From Thermoplasmata archaeon (lineage in GTDB: Archaea; Thermoplasmatota; Thermoplasmata; Thermoplasmatales; Thermoplasmataceae), in contig JAJYPW010000054.1 of assembly GCA_021795055.1 (NCBI GenBank), positions 1 through 6,161 on the forward strand: a DNA stretch of 6,161 nt, in the 5' to 3' direction. Each line of letters opens with the position of its first letter. Within the stretch, counting starts at the first letter, position 1. Both the position numbers and the translations under genes were made by a program. Positions 1 to 5,060 of this stretch are shown piece by piece. The notes under the pieces were generated by a model. It searched no databases. It saw only the letters and a list, made by a program, of their open reading frames with translations, and was not told where the DNA came from.

Positions 1-10
1 CTGTTGACAT
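1..10 (-). CDS. 5' end of a gene leaving the window (start codon plus two codons)
   Basis: Only ATG TCA ACA (Met-Ser-Thr) and one further base lie inside the window, so the product cannot be identified. The call rests on the translation signal: reading the minus strand, GAGGT (bases 18-22) stands seven bases before the ATG at 10-8, a standard Shine-Dalgarno distance. That SD overlaps the TGA stop (23-21) of the preceding RAM-domain gene, and only ten bases separate this stop from the ATG. This is the pattern of a distal gene in an operon with translational coupling. It contrasts with the leaderless-looking starts of the other genes here. The ATG could still be a chance match. Confidence 0.5.
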
Positions 11-17
11 ATTTATT

Positions 18-22
18 ACCTC
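18..22 (-). promoter_or_regulatory. Shine-Dalgarno site overlapping the upstream stop codon
   Basis: The minus strand reads GAGGT, complementary to the conserved anti-SD of 16S rRNA, seven bases before an ATG. It overlaps the TGA of the RAM-domain gene by two bases, so ribosomes ending on that gene could restart on the next one. It is the only clear SD in the window. Confidence 0.6.
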
Positions 23-254
23 ATAATTTAATACCTGTTAAAGTCTTCGTGTCGATCACTCCGTCAATCGTCCTGATCTGATCGATTACAATTTTTCCAA
101 GCTCGCTGAAGTCAGTTGCATCGATTTTCACCATCAGGTCATACTCACCAAACAAAGGGTGAAGTTCTGCAACATACTTTATCTTGGAAATCTTGTCGTA
201 CACTTCACGCTCCTTTCCCGGAATCGTACTAATCAAAACGAAGGCTACTGACAA
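21..254 (-). CDS. Stand-alone Lrp/AsnC-type ligand-binding (RAM domain) protein
   Basis: The 77-residue product is a single RAM (ACT-like, beta-alpha-beta-beta-alpha-beta) domain as found at the C-terminus of Lrp/AsnC regulators. It has the typical opening FVLISTIPGKE (residues 5-15), the central HPLFGEYDLMVKID (32-45) and the ending DGVIDTKTLTGIKL (64-77). No helix-turn-helix precedes it, and 77 residues is the normal size for stand-alone members. Such proteins oligomerise, bind amino acids or other small molecules, and may pair with full-length Lrp proteins; the ligand cannot be read from sequence. The start is TTG: the frame upstream contains no ATG or GTG back to the in-frame hisS stop, and residues begin right at strand 1. 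A TATA-like box about 34 bases upstream and no SD suggest a leaderless mRNA. It lies 39 bases after hisS. Family is secure; role is unknown. Confidence 0.88.
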   Translation of the reverse strand: MSVAFVLISTIPGKEREVYDKISKIKYVAELHPLFGEYDLMVKIDATDFSELGKIVIDQIRTIDGVIDTKTLTGIKL

Positions 255-283
255 AGTTATCCAATTGGGTAAAATTCCGAATG

Positions 284-291
284 GATATAAA
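284..291 (-). promoter_or_regulatory. Candidate TATA box (box A) of the RAM-domain gene
   Basis: The minus strand reads TTTATATC just before the end of the hisS coding region, preceded by a purine-rich stretch (GAATAAGG) that could serve as BRE. Its centre lies about 34 bases before the TTG start, close to the archaeal box A distance for a leaderless or nearly leaderless transcript. It would let the RAM gene be expressed apart from hisS. Confidence 0.45.
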
Positions 292-293
292 CC

Positions 294-1592
294 TTATTCA
301 ACCAGATGGTTGACCTCTCCAGTTAAAACGGTTATCGCTTCCCTGATCGCAACCGTCTTCTGGGAACCGTCCGACATCCTCTTTAACGTCACTGTGCCTT
401 TTTCTTTTTCTTTTTCGCCCACAATCAGGGCGAATCTTGCGCCATGCCTTGAGGCATCCTTCATCTGTGAAGAAAGAGGCCTAGATTCCGGTGAGATCAG
501 TACGGATATGCCATGCTTCCTTAGCTGGCTGGCAAGATCGAGGGCATATGTCACGCAGTCTCCGGATGCAAAACATACTGCAACAATCAGCTCACCTTCT
601 GTGGCCGTCCAGACTCCAGAGGCTTTCATCACAAGTTCGAGCACAACATCCCCCATACCAAATCCTATGGCTGGTATGCTGGTTCCTGAAATCACCGATA
701 CCAGGTTGTCATACCTGCCGCCTCCCAGTATAGCCCTGTTCTCCTCATTCAGGTCAAACGCTTCAAATACTGTACCGGTGTAATATGCAAAGCCGCGGAC
801 AATGGATGCATCGAAAACCACATTCTTTACAGAATAAGATTTAAGCAGAATTCCAACCATTTTGAGCCATTCCACCTCAGGCAATCCCGCTAGACCTAGA
901 CCTGCATTGCCCAGGAAAGTATCAAGGGTCTCGAGGTTTACCCTCCCCTTCAACATGTGAATGAGACTATCAAGCCCATCACCACGAATACCGGCCTGCT
1001 CAAGTTTCTCTATCGATGCGTTCTCTGGGATTTTATGGAACCTGTCGATCACAGGCAACACGTCAGCAGGTTGTGGGGCTCCAAGCTTAAGAAGGATATT
1101 CTCCATCAGTTTACGGTGGCTGACGTGGAATTCATACTTTTCCCCCAGCCCGAGGTTATCCAGTATTGATCCGGCCAAACCTATAATCTCTGCGTCGGCG
1201 AGTTCCGAGTAAGGGCCAAAGAGATCGCCATTGTACTGGTAGAACTCCCTGGTTCTCCCGGCCTGGGGTTCCTCATAGCGCCAGTATTTCTCGAGGCTGA
1301 ACCATCTTACAGGCTTGGGCAGGTCCTTCCTTTCCGCAAGCATTCTTGATACCGAAGGTGTCGCCTCTGGAATAAGTGTCAGTTCCCTTGCGCCCTTATC
1401 CCTGAAGGAATAGGTCTGATCAAGGATCTGGTCGCCAGACTTTACCCTGAACAACTCTAGCGGCTCTATGCTCGGGAACGAAATTTCCTCGTAGCCGAAG
1501 AGCCGTGAAACTTCCCTGCAGACATTAAATATCCTTCTCCGCTGTCTCATCTCTTCCGGGTAGAAGTCCCTGAAACCTTTGAGCTTGTCCAT
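294..1592 (-). CDS. hisS: Histidyl-tRNA synthetase (class II)
   Basis: This cytoplasmic enzyme joins histidine to tRNA-His using ATP. From the ATG chosen here the protein has 432 residues, normal for the family. The opening DKLKGFRDFYPEEM is the standard HisRS N-terminus. Motif 1 lies around 41-85, motif 2 around 97-122 (FSLEKYWRYEEPQ then GRTREFYQ), the histidine-specific motif IVRGFAYYTGTVFE at 264-277, and motif 3 (GGGRYDNL then PAIGFGMG) at 290-314. The last ~95 residues form the anticodon-binding domain (VAVCFASGD to the end). Ala in RGFAYYTG, where bacterial enzymes usually have Asp, fits an archaeal enzyme. An in-frame TTG at 1619 would add nine residues (NEYVPSKV) unlike the family start, so ATG at 1592 is preferred. 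No good SD is present (GGT is only two bases away), so the mRNA may be leaderless. It is divergent from the flippase gene. Confidence 0.97.
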   Translation of the reverse strand: MDKLKGFRDFYPEEMRQRRRIFNVCREVSRLFGYEEISFPSIEPLELFRVKSGDQILDQTYSFRDKGARELTLIPEATPSVSRMLAERKDLPKPVRWFSLEKYWRYEEPQAGRTREFYQYNGDLFGPYSELADAEIIGLAGSILDNLGLGEKYEFHVSHRKLMENILLKLGAPQPADVLPVIDRFHKIPENASIEKLEQAGIRGDGLDSLIHMLKGRVNLETLDTFLGNAGLGLAGLPEVEWLKMVGILLKSYSVKNVVFDASIVRGFAYYTGTVFEAFDLNEENRAILGGGRYDNLVSVISGTSIPAIGFGMGDVVLELVMKASGVWTATEGELIVAVCFASGDCVTYALDLASQLRKHGISVLISPESRPLSSQMKDASRHGARFALIVGEKEKEKGTVTLKRMSDGSQKTVAIREAITVLTGEVNHLVE

Positions 1593-1617
1593 TACCTTTG
1601 AAGGCACATATTCATTC

Positions 1618-1628
1618 AATAGAAATAA
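1618..1628 (-). promoter_or_regulatory. Candidate T-rich box A for hisS
   Basis: The minus strand reads TTATTTCTATT, centred about 31 bases before the preferred hisS ATG. This is the expected place for an archaeal TATA element if transcription starts at or near the start codon. The match to a strong TATA box is only moderate. Confidence 0.35.
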
Positions 1629-1647
1629 CCAGCGATATCGATGGAAC

Positions 1648-1657
1648 GATTATAATC
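1648..1657 (+). promoter_or_regulatory. Palindromic TATA box, probably for the flippase gene
   Basis: GATTATAATC is a perfect 10-bp palindrome and a good TATA box in both directions. Its centre is 26-27 bases before the in-frame TTG at 1679, so transcription would begin about at that codon and give a leaderless mRNA. Purines just upstream (GGAACG) could be the BRE. It may also help drive hisS in the other direction, though it lies about 60 bases from the hisS ATG. Confidence 0.5.
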
Positions 1658-1664
1658 AAGGGTT

Positions 1665-1682
1665 GCAATTACCCAAAATTGC
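1665..1682. repeat. Short inverted repeat over the putative flippase start
   Basis: GCAATT (1665-1670) and AATTGC (1677-1682) form a perfect 6-bp inverted repeat with a 6-base spacer. It covers the expected transcription start of the flippase, a typical place for an archaeal repressor operator. A repeat this short can occur by chance. Confidence 0.3.
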
Positions 1683-3208
1683 TTGCAAATAAATCTCCAG
1701 TGATGGTAGCGCAAAACATTATAAACTCTATTTTTGGGGTGGTAGGACTATTCTTCATAACCAGGTTTTTTTCGCTGGCGTGGGGTATCCTTTCCTTCGG
1801 AATAGGATTTGTAGGACTTTTTTCGCTCCTTGGGGATCTTGGGTTTTCGACAGCAGCTATAAGGGCTCACTCAAAGGGGGAAGATGAGGCAGCTGTCAAT
1901 TCCACATATTTCTTTGTAAAGATCATACTCGGAATTGTTTTTTCATCAATCACCATAGTTTCACTTCTACTATGGACCGATGTGCTTCGCAAGGGATTTG
2001 AGTATACCTCAGAATTCTGGGTGATCATTGAACTGATTCCATATTATTTCATTCGGAATCTGCTTGCTTTCCCCCAGTCCAACTTCACTTCCAGGATTCA
2101 TTCAGCGCGCATGAGCATTCCATCCATTGTCGAGGCAGTCATACGTAACGGTGCGTTTGTTGGATTCGGAGCGCTATATTATGAGCACTTCATTAACATA
2201 GGGCAGGCGGAGATGGTCTATATCCTGCCGTTGATCTATGTTGCCAGCTTCAGTGCCTATTTTGGGCTGTCAATGCTGCTCGGTAGACCATGGAAATTTT
2301 CAAGGCCTAACGGGCAAATGATGAAATCGCTCACAGCTATTGCACTGCCACTTGCTTTTGCCATGAGCCTTGGCACTATAAACCAGAATATAGACAAGGT
2401 CCTGATCCAGTTCTACTGGCAGGCGACTGCTACAGGAGCATTCTACCTTAACCAGAGGATTGCCGTCATTCTTCTCAATCTGTCGGTGGCGATTTCCATC
2501 TTTTTTGTTCCTCTCCTGACCCGGTACATGAAATCCGGAGACCTGAAGTACGTGAATGACAGCATCAATGATTTTGAGCGGATCATCATACTGTTTGTGC
2601 TACCCTTCATCGTGATCACTTTTGTACTCAGCCCGTACATTCTCAATATCTTCAACGGATACTACAAGGAGTACGCTCTGGTTCTCCCATTACTTTCTTT
2701 GACAGCCCTGCTGACGGCATTTTACCAGCCATTCCAGTCTGCGATCATCGCAAAGGGGATGACCAGAACGGTGGGAATGGTCAGCACGATATCGGTCACA
2801 ATAAACATCGTCCTCGATTTTGTCCTTATCCCCCAGAGTTTCGCTGGGACCTCCTTCTTCTCTCTTGGCGTTGATGGGGCTGCTCTTGCCAGCACAATCG
2901 CAGCACTCTATGCAGCAGTTCACATGATGCACTACGTGAGGAAGATTACGGGTTACAGATTCAGGGCGGGTATACTCAAACTTATGCTGCCAGCTTCGGT
3001 AGAGATTATCCTGCTGGAGTTGTTCATAATGGTCGTGCAGCCGTATCCATTCTTAGACCTTCTGGCAGTTTCAGTTATGGCCCTGCTGGTATTCTATGCG
3101 CTTACACTGTTGGTAGGAGAAACGACCATAAAGGAGATCACCCAGTTCTTGACCAATCTAAACCCGCTAATATTCGCAAAACACCTGAACGAAGAGAAAA
3201 AGAATTAG
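1679..3208 (+). CDS. Polysaccharide/lipid-linked oligosaccharide flippase, MOP superfamily (RfbX/Wzx-like)
   Basis: The 509-residue integral membrane protein has the length, repeated hydrophobic helices (about 12-14) and short polar loops of the MATE/MOP exporter superfamily, polysaccharide branch (COG2244 type). Helix 1 lies near residues 11-29 and helix 2 near 34-53, followed by a conserved-type loop (LGDLGFSTAAIRAHSKGE, about 51-68). Members flip lipid-linked sugar units across the cytoplasmic membrane for glycoprotein or glycolipid assembly; the substrate cannot be deduced, and no glycosyltransferase gene lies nearby. The start is uncertain. TTG at 1679 fits the palindromic TATA box 26-27 bases upstream and keeps a basic lead (LLANKSPV) before helix 1; ATG at 1703 would remove eight residues; a TTG at 1598 would place the promoter inside the gene. 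The lysine-rich tail ends by overlapping the fur stop codon by four bases. Confidence 0.87.
   Translation: MLANKSPVMVAQNIINSIFGVVGLFFITRFFSLAWGILSFGIGFVGLFSLLGDLGFSTAAIRAHSKGEDEAAVNSTYFFVKIILGIVFSSITIVSLLLWTDVLRKGFEYTSEFWVIIELIPYYFIRNLLAFPQSNFTSRIHSARMSIPSIVEAVIRNGAFVGFGALYYEHFINIGQAEMVYILPLIYVASFSAYFGLSMLLGRPWKFSRPNGQMMKSLTAIALPLAFAMSLGTINQNIDKVLIQFYWQATATGAFYLNQRIAVILLNLSVAISIFFVPLLTRYMKSGDLKYVNDSINDFERIIILFVLPFIVITFVLSPYILNIFNGYYKEYALVLPLLSLTALLTAFYQPFQSAIIAKGMTRTVGMVSTISVTINIVLDFVLIPQSFAGTSFFSLGVDGAALASTIAALYAAVHMMHYVRKITGYRFRAGILKLMLPASVEIILLELFIMVVQPYPFLDLLAVSVMALLVFYALTLLVGETTIKEITQFLTNLNPLIFAKHLNEEKKN
3197..3201 (-). terminator. T-tract just after the fur stop codon
   Basis: Five consecutive T on the minus strand begin a few bases after the fur TAA, inside a pyrimidine-rich run. 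Archaeal RNA polymerase can terminate at such T-tracts without a hairpin. The tract is the complement of the Lys-rich C-terminal codons of the flippase. Confidence 0.35.
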
Positions 3209-3636
3209 TGATTGTCTTCCCGGGACTTTGCACATTTTTTGCAGTATCCTCTCATCAGAATGGTTCCAGAGGTGAAGGTGTTCCCGCTTTCCCTGACCCT
3301 TCTTATAAGCGGGGTAATGTCAGCGGTATCTATGTCCTCGATCCTGCCGCACCCGTCGCAGATGAAGTTAATGTGTAGGGCGCTGTTTGTCTCAAACCAT
3401 CTAGAACCCTTATGCTCAAACGTGTTAAGGATCCCGGAACTGGTGAATATCTTCAAAATGTTGTATACGGTTGCAAGCGTTATTGTCGGTTCACTTTCCC
3501 TGAGTTTGGTAAATGCCTCCTCAGCCGTGAAATGACCCTCGTTGTCGCATATGTACTTGATTAGGCTGAGTCGCTGCGGGGTAATCTTGTGCTGGTTCTG
3601 TCTGAGGTTCCTGATGTACTCGCTTTCCTGAAGCAT
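3205..3636 (-). CDS. Fur/PerR-family metal-dependent transcription regulator
   Basis: The 143-residue protein has the normal Fur length and layout. A winged helix covers about 10-83, with the opening KITPQRLSLI (17-26), HFTAEEAF (35-42) and the recognition helix containing ATVYN (55-59). The dimerisation domain has two CxxC pairs (C93/C96 and C132/C135) that form the structural zinc site. Compared with Bacillus PerR, the regulatory metal ligands align as H35 (H37), E82 (D85), H88 (H91), N90 (H93) and D101 (D104); one histidine is thus Asn and one Asp is Glu, so metal choice may differ. Family members repress iron, zinc, manganese or peroxide genes; the sequence does not settle which. The ATG has a TATA-like box at -25 to -34 and no SD, so the mRNA is probably leaderless. 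It converges on the flippase, with stop codons overlapping, and lies downstream of a radical SAM gene on the same strand, a likely but unproven target. Confidence 0.93.
   Translation of the reverse strand: MLQESEYIRNLRQNQHKITPQRLSLIKYICDNEGHFTAEEAFTKLRESEPTITLATVYNILKIFTSSGILNTFEHKGSRWFETNSALHINFICDGCGRIEDIDTADITPLIRRVRESGNTFTSGTILMRGYCKKCAKSREDNH
3235..3240 (+). terminator. T6 tract after the flippase gene
   Basis: Six T on the plus strand lie 27-32 bases after the flippase TAG, flanked by a short TGCA/TGCA pair. It could act as an archaeal T-tract terminator. It is the complement of the two Lys codons inside the second CxxC zinc motif of the Fur protein. Confidence 0.35.
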
Positions 3637-3654
3637 TCCAAAGTTGATTATCTC

Positions 3655-3692
3655 TTAGGTAATAAATATGATTAATACGATATTAGGGTAAT
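3655..3692. promoter_or_regulatory. Candidate autoregulatory operator: direct repeats flanking the fur TATA box
   Basis: TTAGGTAAT (3655-3663) and TTAGGGTAAT (3683-3692) are near-identical direct repeats, 28 bases apart, on either side of the fur TATA box. The first partly overlaps the box. Binding here could block TBP/TFB, as expected for an autoregulated Fur. The repeats are not a classical Fur or PerR box, so the link to Fur is inference. Confidence 0.35.
3661..3670 (-). promoter_or_regulatory. TATA box of the fur-family gene
   Basis: The minus strand reads CATATTTATT, centred about 30 bases before the ATG at 3636. This spacing fits a leaderless or nearly leaderless transcript, in line with the absence of an SD before that ATG. 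Confidence 0.55.
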
Positions 3693-3741
3693 TGTGAAAG
3701 CTGTCTTCTCTGCGGGTTTAAGCATTCATCCCGGGTCACGT

Positions 3742-3783
3742 AAAATGCGGCACCAGGAAACTTTAGTAGTATGATCGCATTTT
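3742..3783. terminator. 8-bp inverted repeat with T-tracts at the 3' end of the radical SAM gene
   Basis: AAAATGCG (3742-3749) and CGCATTTT (3776-3783) are perfect inverted repeats with a 26-base spacer. The repeat touches the TAA stop of the radical SAM gene and ends in T-runs on both strands, so it could work as a terminator or 3' protective hairpin for that mRNA. The loop is long, which weakens the case. Confidence 0.3.
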
Positions 3784-4877
3784 TAATAGGCTATTTCGGG
3801 AACATAAGGACACAGGGGGTCAGAGGACAGGTAATTTCTCGTGGCCGCAAATGCCCTGGCCCTGGATCCGCCGCAAAGCGTACGGTAACCGCAATACCCG
3901 CATTTTCCTTCGACATTATTCCCCATTTTCCTGAGCGTTTCAAGAACCGAACTGCTCCTGTACATGGAATAAAGGGTCTTTTCCCTTATGTTTCCGATCC
4001 TTACCGGGAGAAATCCAGACGGATATACTTCGCCTGTGGACGAAATGAACAGGGTTTCTATCCTCTGCCTGGGGGTCTGGACATTAAAGCCGGTTCCAAT
4101 CATTGAACGATCCGTATTGCCGTGAAGGAATCGGAACAATTCCACGTCGAAATTGTTCACCTCTCTGAGCCTCTGGATTCTGAGCCTGTTGATGGACGGG
4201 CCTTCGACAGTCCTTACGTTGATTGTGCCCAGGTTTATGCTTGCCAGCCAAAGGTTGACAGATTCGAACTCCAATGCTGTAATTTCCTCTGCGGTAGTCC
4301 CCCTTCCTGTCTTTACCAGGAAGAAGACCTCCCAGACCGGTACTTTCAGATCCACAAGAAGAGATAGGATTTCTGGCAAATCCATTACGTTCTGTTTCAT
4401 GACGGTGGTGTTCACCTGCACATTAATTCCCATGGACATGGCTCTCCGTATCAGTTCAACCGTGCGATCAAATGAGTCATATCGCCGAATTCCGTTGTGA
4501 ATTTTTGAATTGGAACCGTCAAGGCTAATGGAGATCGAAGAGACACCTTCTTTCCTGATCTTCTCCAGGGCAGTGTCGTCGAGTCTGTCGGTGACTGCAG
4601 GGCTGAGCGAAAATGCTACCCGGTTCTCCCTCGCATACTCCATCAATTCGAACAGGTCAGGTCTCAGCATCGGGTTTCCGCCAGTGAATATTAGCATCGG
4701 AAATACCCCCTCGATATTGGATATCTCCAGGATCAGGTCCTTCGCTTCTGCGGTGCTTAGCTCGTTTTCTGCCCGTTCCAGTGATGCGTTTGCACGGCAA
4801 TGAATGCAGTTAAGCTCGCATGCAGTAGTAGTTTCATAGAATACTAGCAATAATCTGGAATTATGGGTATGTTTCAT
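3783..4877 (-). CDS. Radical SAM/SPASM-domain protein related to AhbC/AhbD/NirJ (TIGR04053-like)
   Basis: The 364-residue protein belongs to the radical SAM superfamily. CELNCIHC supplies the CxxxCxxC [4Fe-4S] ligands (C20, C24, C27), FTGGNP (64-69) is the SAM-binding GGxP motif, and SISLDGSNSKIHNGIR (116-131) is the typical core strand and loop. The C-terminal SPASM-type region has C326, C329, C335 and C356 around a CGGSRARAFAAT motif (335-346), plus TGEVYPSGFLP (281-291). That ending is shared by haem d1/haem-pathway enzymes NirJ, AhbC and AhbD and by the related TIGR04053 group of unknown reaction; the whole-length pattern looks closer to TIGR04053. It probably modifies a peptide or tetrapyrrole, but the substrate is unknown. 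An in-frame TTG at 4907 would add ten residues; ATG at 4877 is preferred because a T-rich box A lies about 24 bases upstream. It sits upstream of the fur-like gene on the same strand, in a cytoplasmic iron-related setting. Confidence 0.9.
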   Translation of the reverse strand: MKHTHNSRLLLVFYETTTACELNCIHCRANASLERAENELSTAEAKDLILEISNIEGVFPMLIFTGGNPMLRPDLFELMEYARENRVAFSLSPAVTDRLDDTALEKIRKEGVSSISISLDGSNSKIHNGIRRYDSFDRTVELIRRAMSMGINVQVNTTVMKQNVMDLPEILSLLVDLKVPVWEVFFLVKTGRGTTAEEITALEFESVNLWLASINLGTINVRTVEGPSINRLRIQRLREVNNFDVELFRFLHGNTDRSMIGTGFNVQTPRQRIETLFISSTGEVYPSGFLPVRIGNIREKTLYSMYRSSSVLETLRKMGNNVEGKCGYCGYRTLCGGSRARAFAATRNYLSSDPLCPYVPEIAY

Positions 4878-4896
4878 TACTGTATATTTGATATTA

Positions 4897-4905
4897 GTTA
4901 AAAAC
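4897..4905 (-). promoter_or_regulatory. Candidate box A of the radical SAM gene
   Basis: The minus strand has GTTTTTAAC in this region, centred about 24 bases before the preferred ATG at 4877, with no SD before that ATG. A second AT-rich stretch (AAATATAC) lies too close to the start to serve as TATA box. Confidence 0.4.
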
Positions 4906-4911
4906 AAGTCA

Positions 4912-4919
4912 ACCTAAGA
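4912..4919 (-). promoter_or_regulatory. TCTTAGGT motif upstream of the radical SAM gene, shared with the fur promoter
   Basis: The minus strand reads TCTTAGGT just upstream of the box A. The same eight bases occur on the plus strand at 3653-3660, between the fur TATA box and the fur ATG. A common binding site would place both genes under one regulator, possibly the Fur protein itself. An 8-base match is weak evidence alone. Confidence 0.3.
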
Positions 4920-4965
4920 TAAGAGGGATGTTATGTGACCGTATGGGGATCATGTGCTTTGGAAA

Positions 4966-4989
4966 CATTTCTAATTGGGCTTAGAAATG
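4966..4989. repeat. Perfect 9-bp inverted repeat at the tRNA-Pro 3' end
   Basis: CATTTCTAA (4966-4974) and TTAGAAATG (4981-4989) are perfect inverted repeats with a 6-base loop. On the tRNA strand the stem begins with the last two tRNA bases (C72 and A73). It could be a transcription terminator, a trailer structure read by the 3' processing enzyme, or an integration-type site; the sequence does not decide. Confidence 0.6.
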
Positions 4990-5060
4990 GGGCTGCCCGG
5001 ATTTGGACCGGGGTCTCAGGCTCCCAAAGCCCGTAGGATACCAAGCTACCCCACAGCCCC
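4988..5060 (-). tRNA. tRNA-Pro (anticodon UGG)
   Basis: The 73-base gene folds into a full cloverleaf. The acceptor stem GGGGCTG/CAGCCCC has seven perfect pairs with A73 as discriminator. The D-arm carries A14, G15, G18, G19 and A21, with one U-U mismatch (13-22) and a G-U pair (10-25). The anticodon stem CGGGC/GCCTG holds the loop TTTGGGA with anticodon UGG, reading proline CCN codons. The variable loop has four bases, and the T-stem CCCGG/CCGGG is perfect. The T-loop reads TCCAAAT: position 55, nearly always U (pseudouridine), is C here. CCA is not encoded and no intron is seen. A weak box A (ATTAAAC, about 27-34 bases upstream) may drive it. Confidence 0.96.

Noticed and set aside
184..783. 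Long plus-strand open frame opposite the 3' part of hisS
   Set aside because: It is antisense to well-supported hisS codons, begins inside the RAM gene, and its Ser/Pro-rich product has no family features.
1598..1678. N-terminal extension of the flippase from a TTG at 1598
   Set aside because: It would place the likely promoter and palindromes inside the gene and add a stretch with no membrane-protein character before helix 1.
3657..3694. AGGTAATAAATATG also occurs at the left edge on the minus strand; here the ATG would start a 7-codon frame (MINTILG)
   Set aside because: In AT-rich sequence a 14-base match can arise by chance, and the frame is too short to be a believable gene; the stretch is better explained by the fur promoter.
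3771..4106. Plus-strand frame of 111 codons opposite the radical SAM gene
   Set aside because: It lies over the conserved SPASM-type region read on the other strand and its product looks like a frame shadow.
4908..5060. Integration site of a mobile element at the tRNA-Pro gene
   Set aside because: No duplicated tRNA fragment, integrase or transposase was found in the window; only the 3' inverted repeat hints at it.
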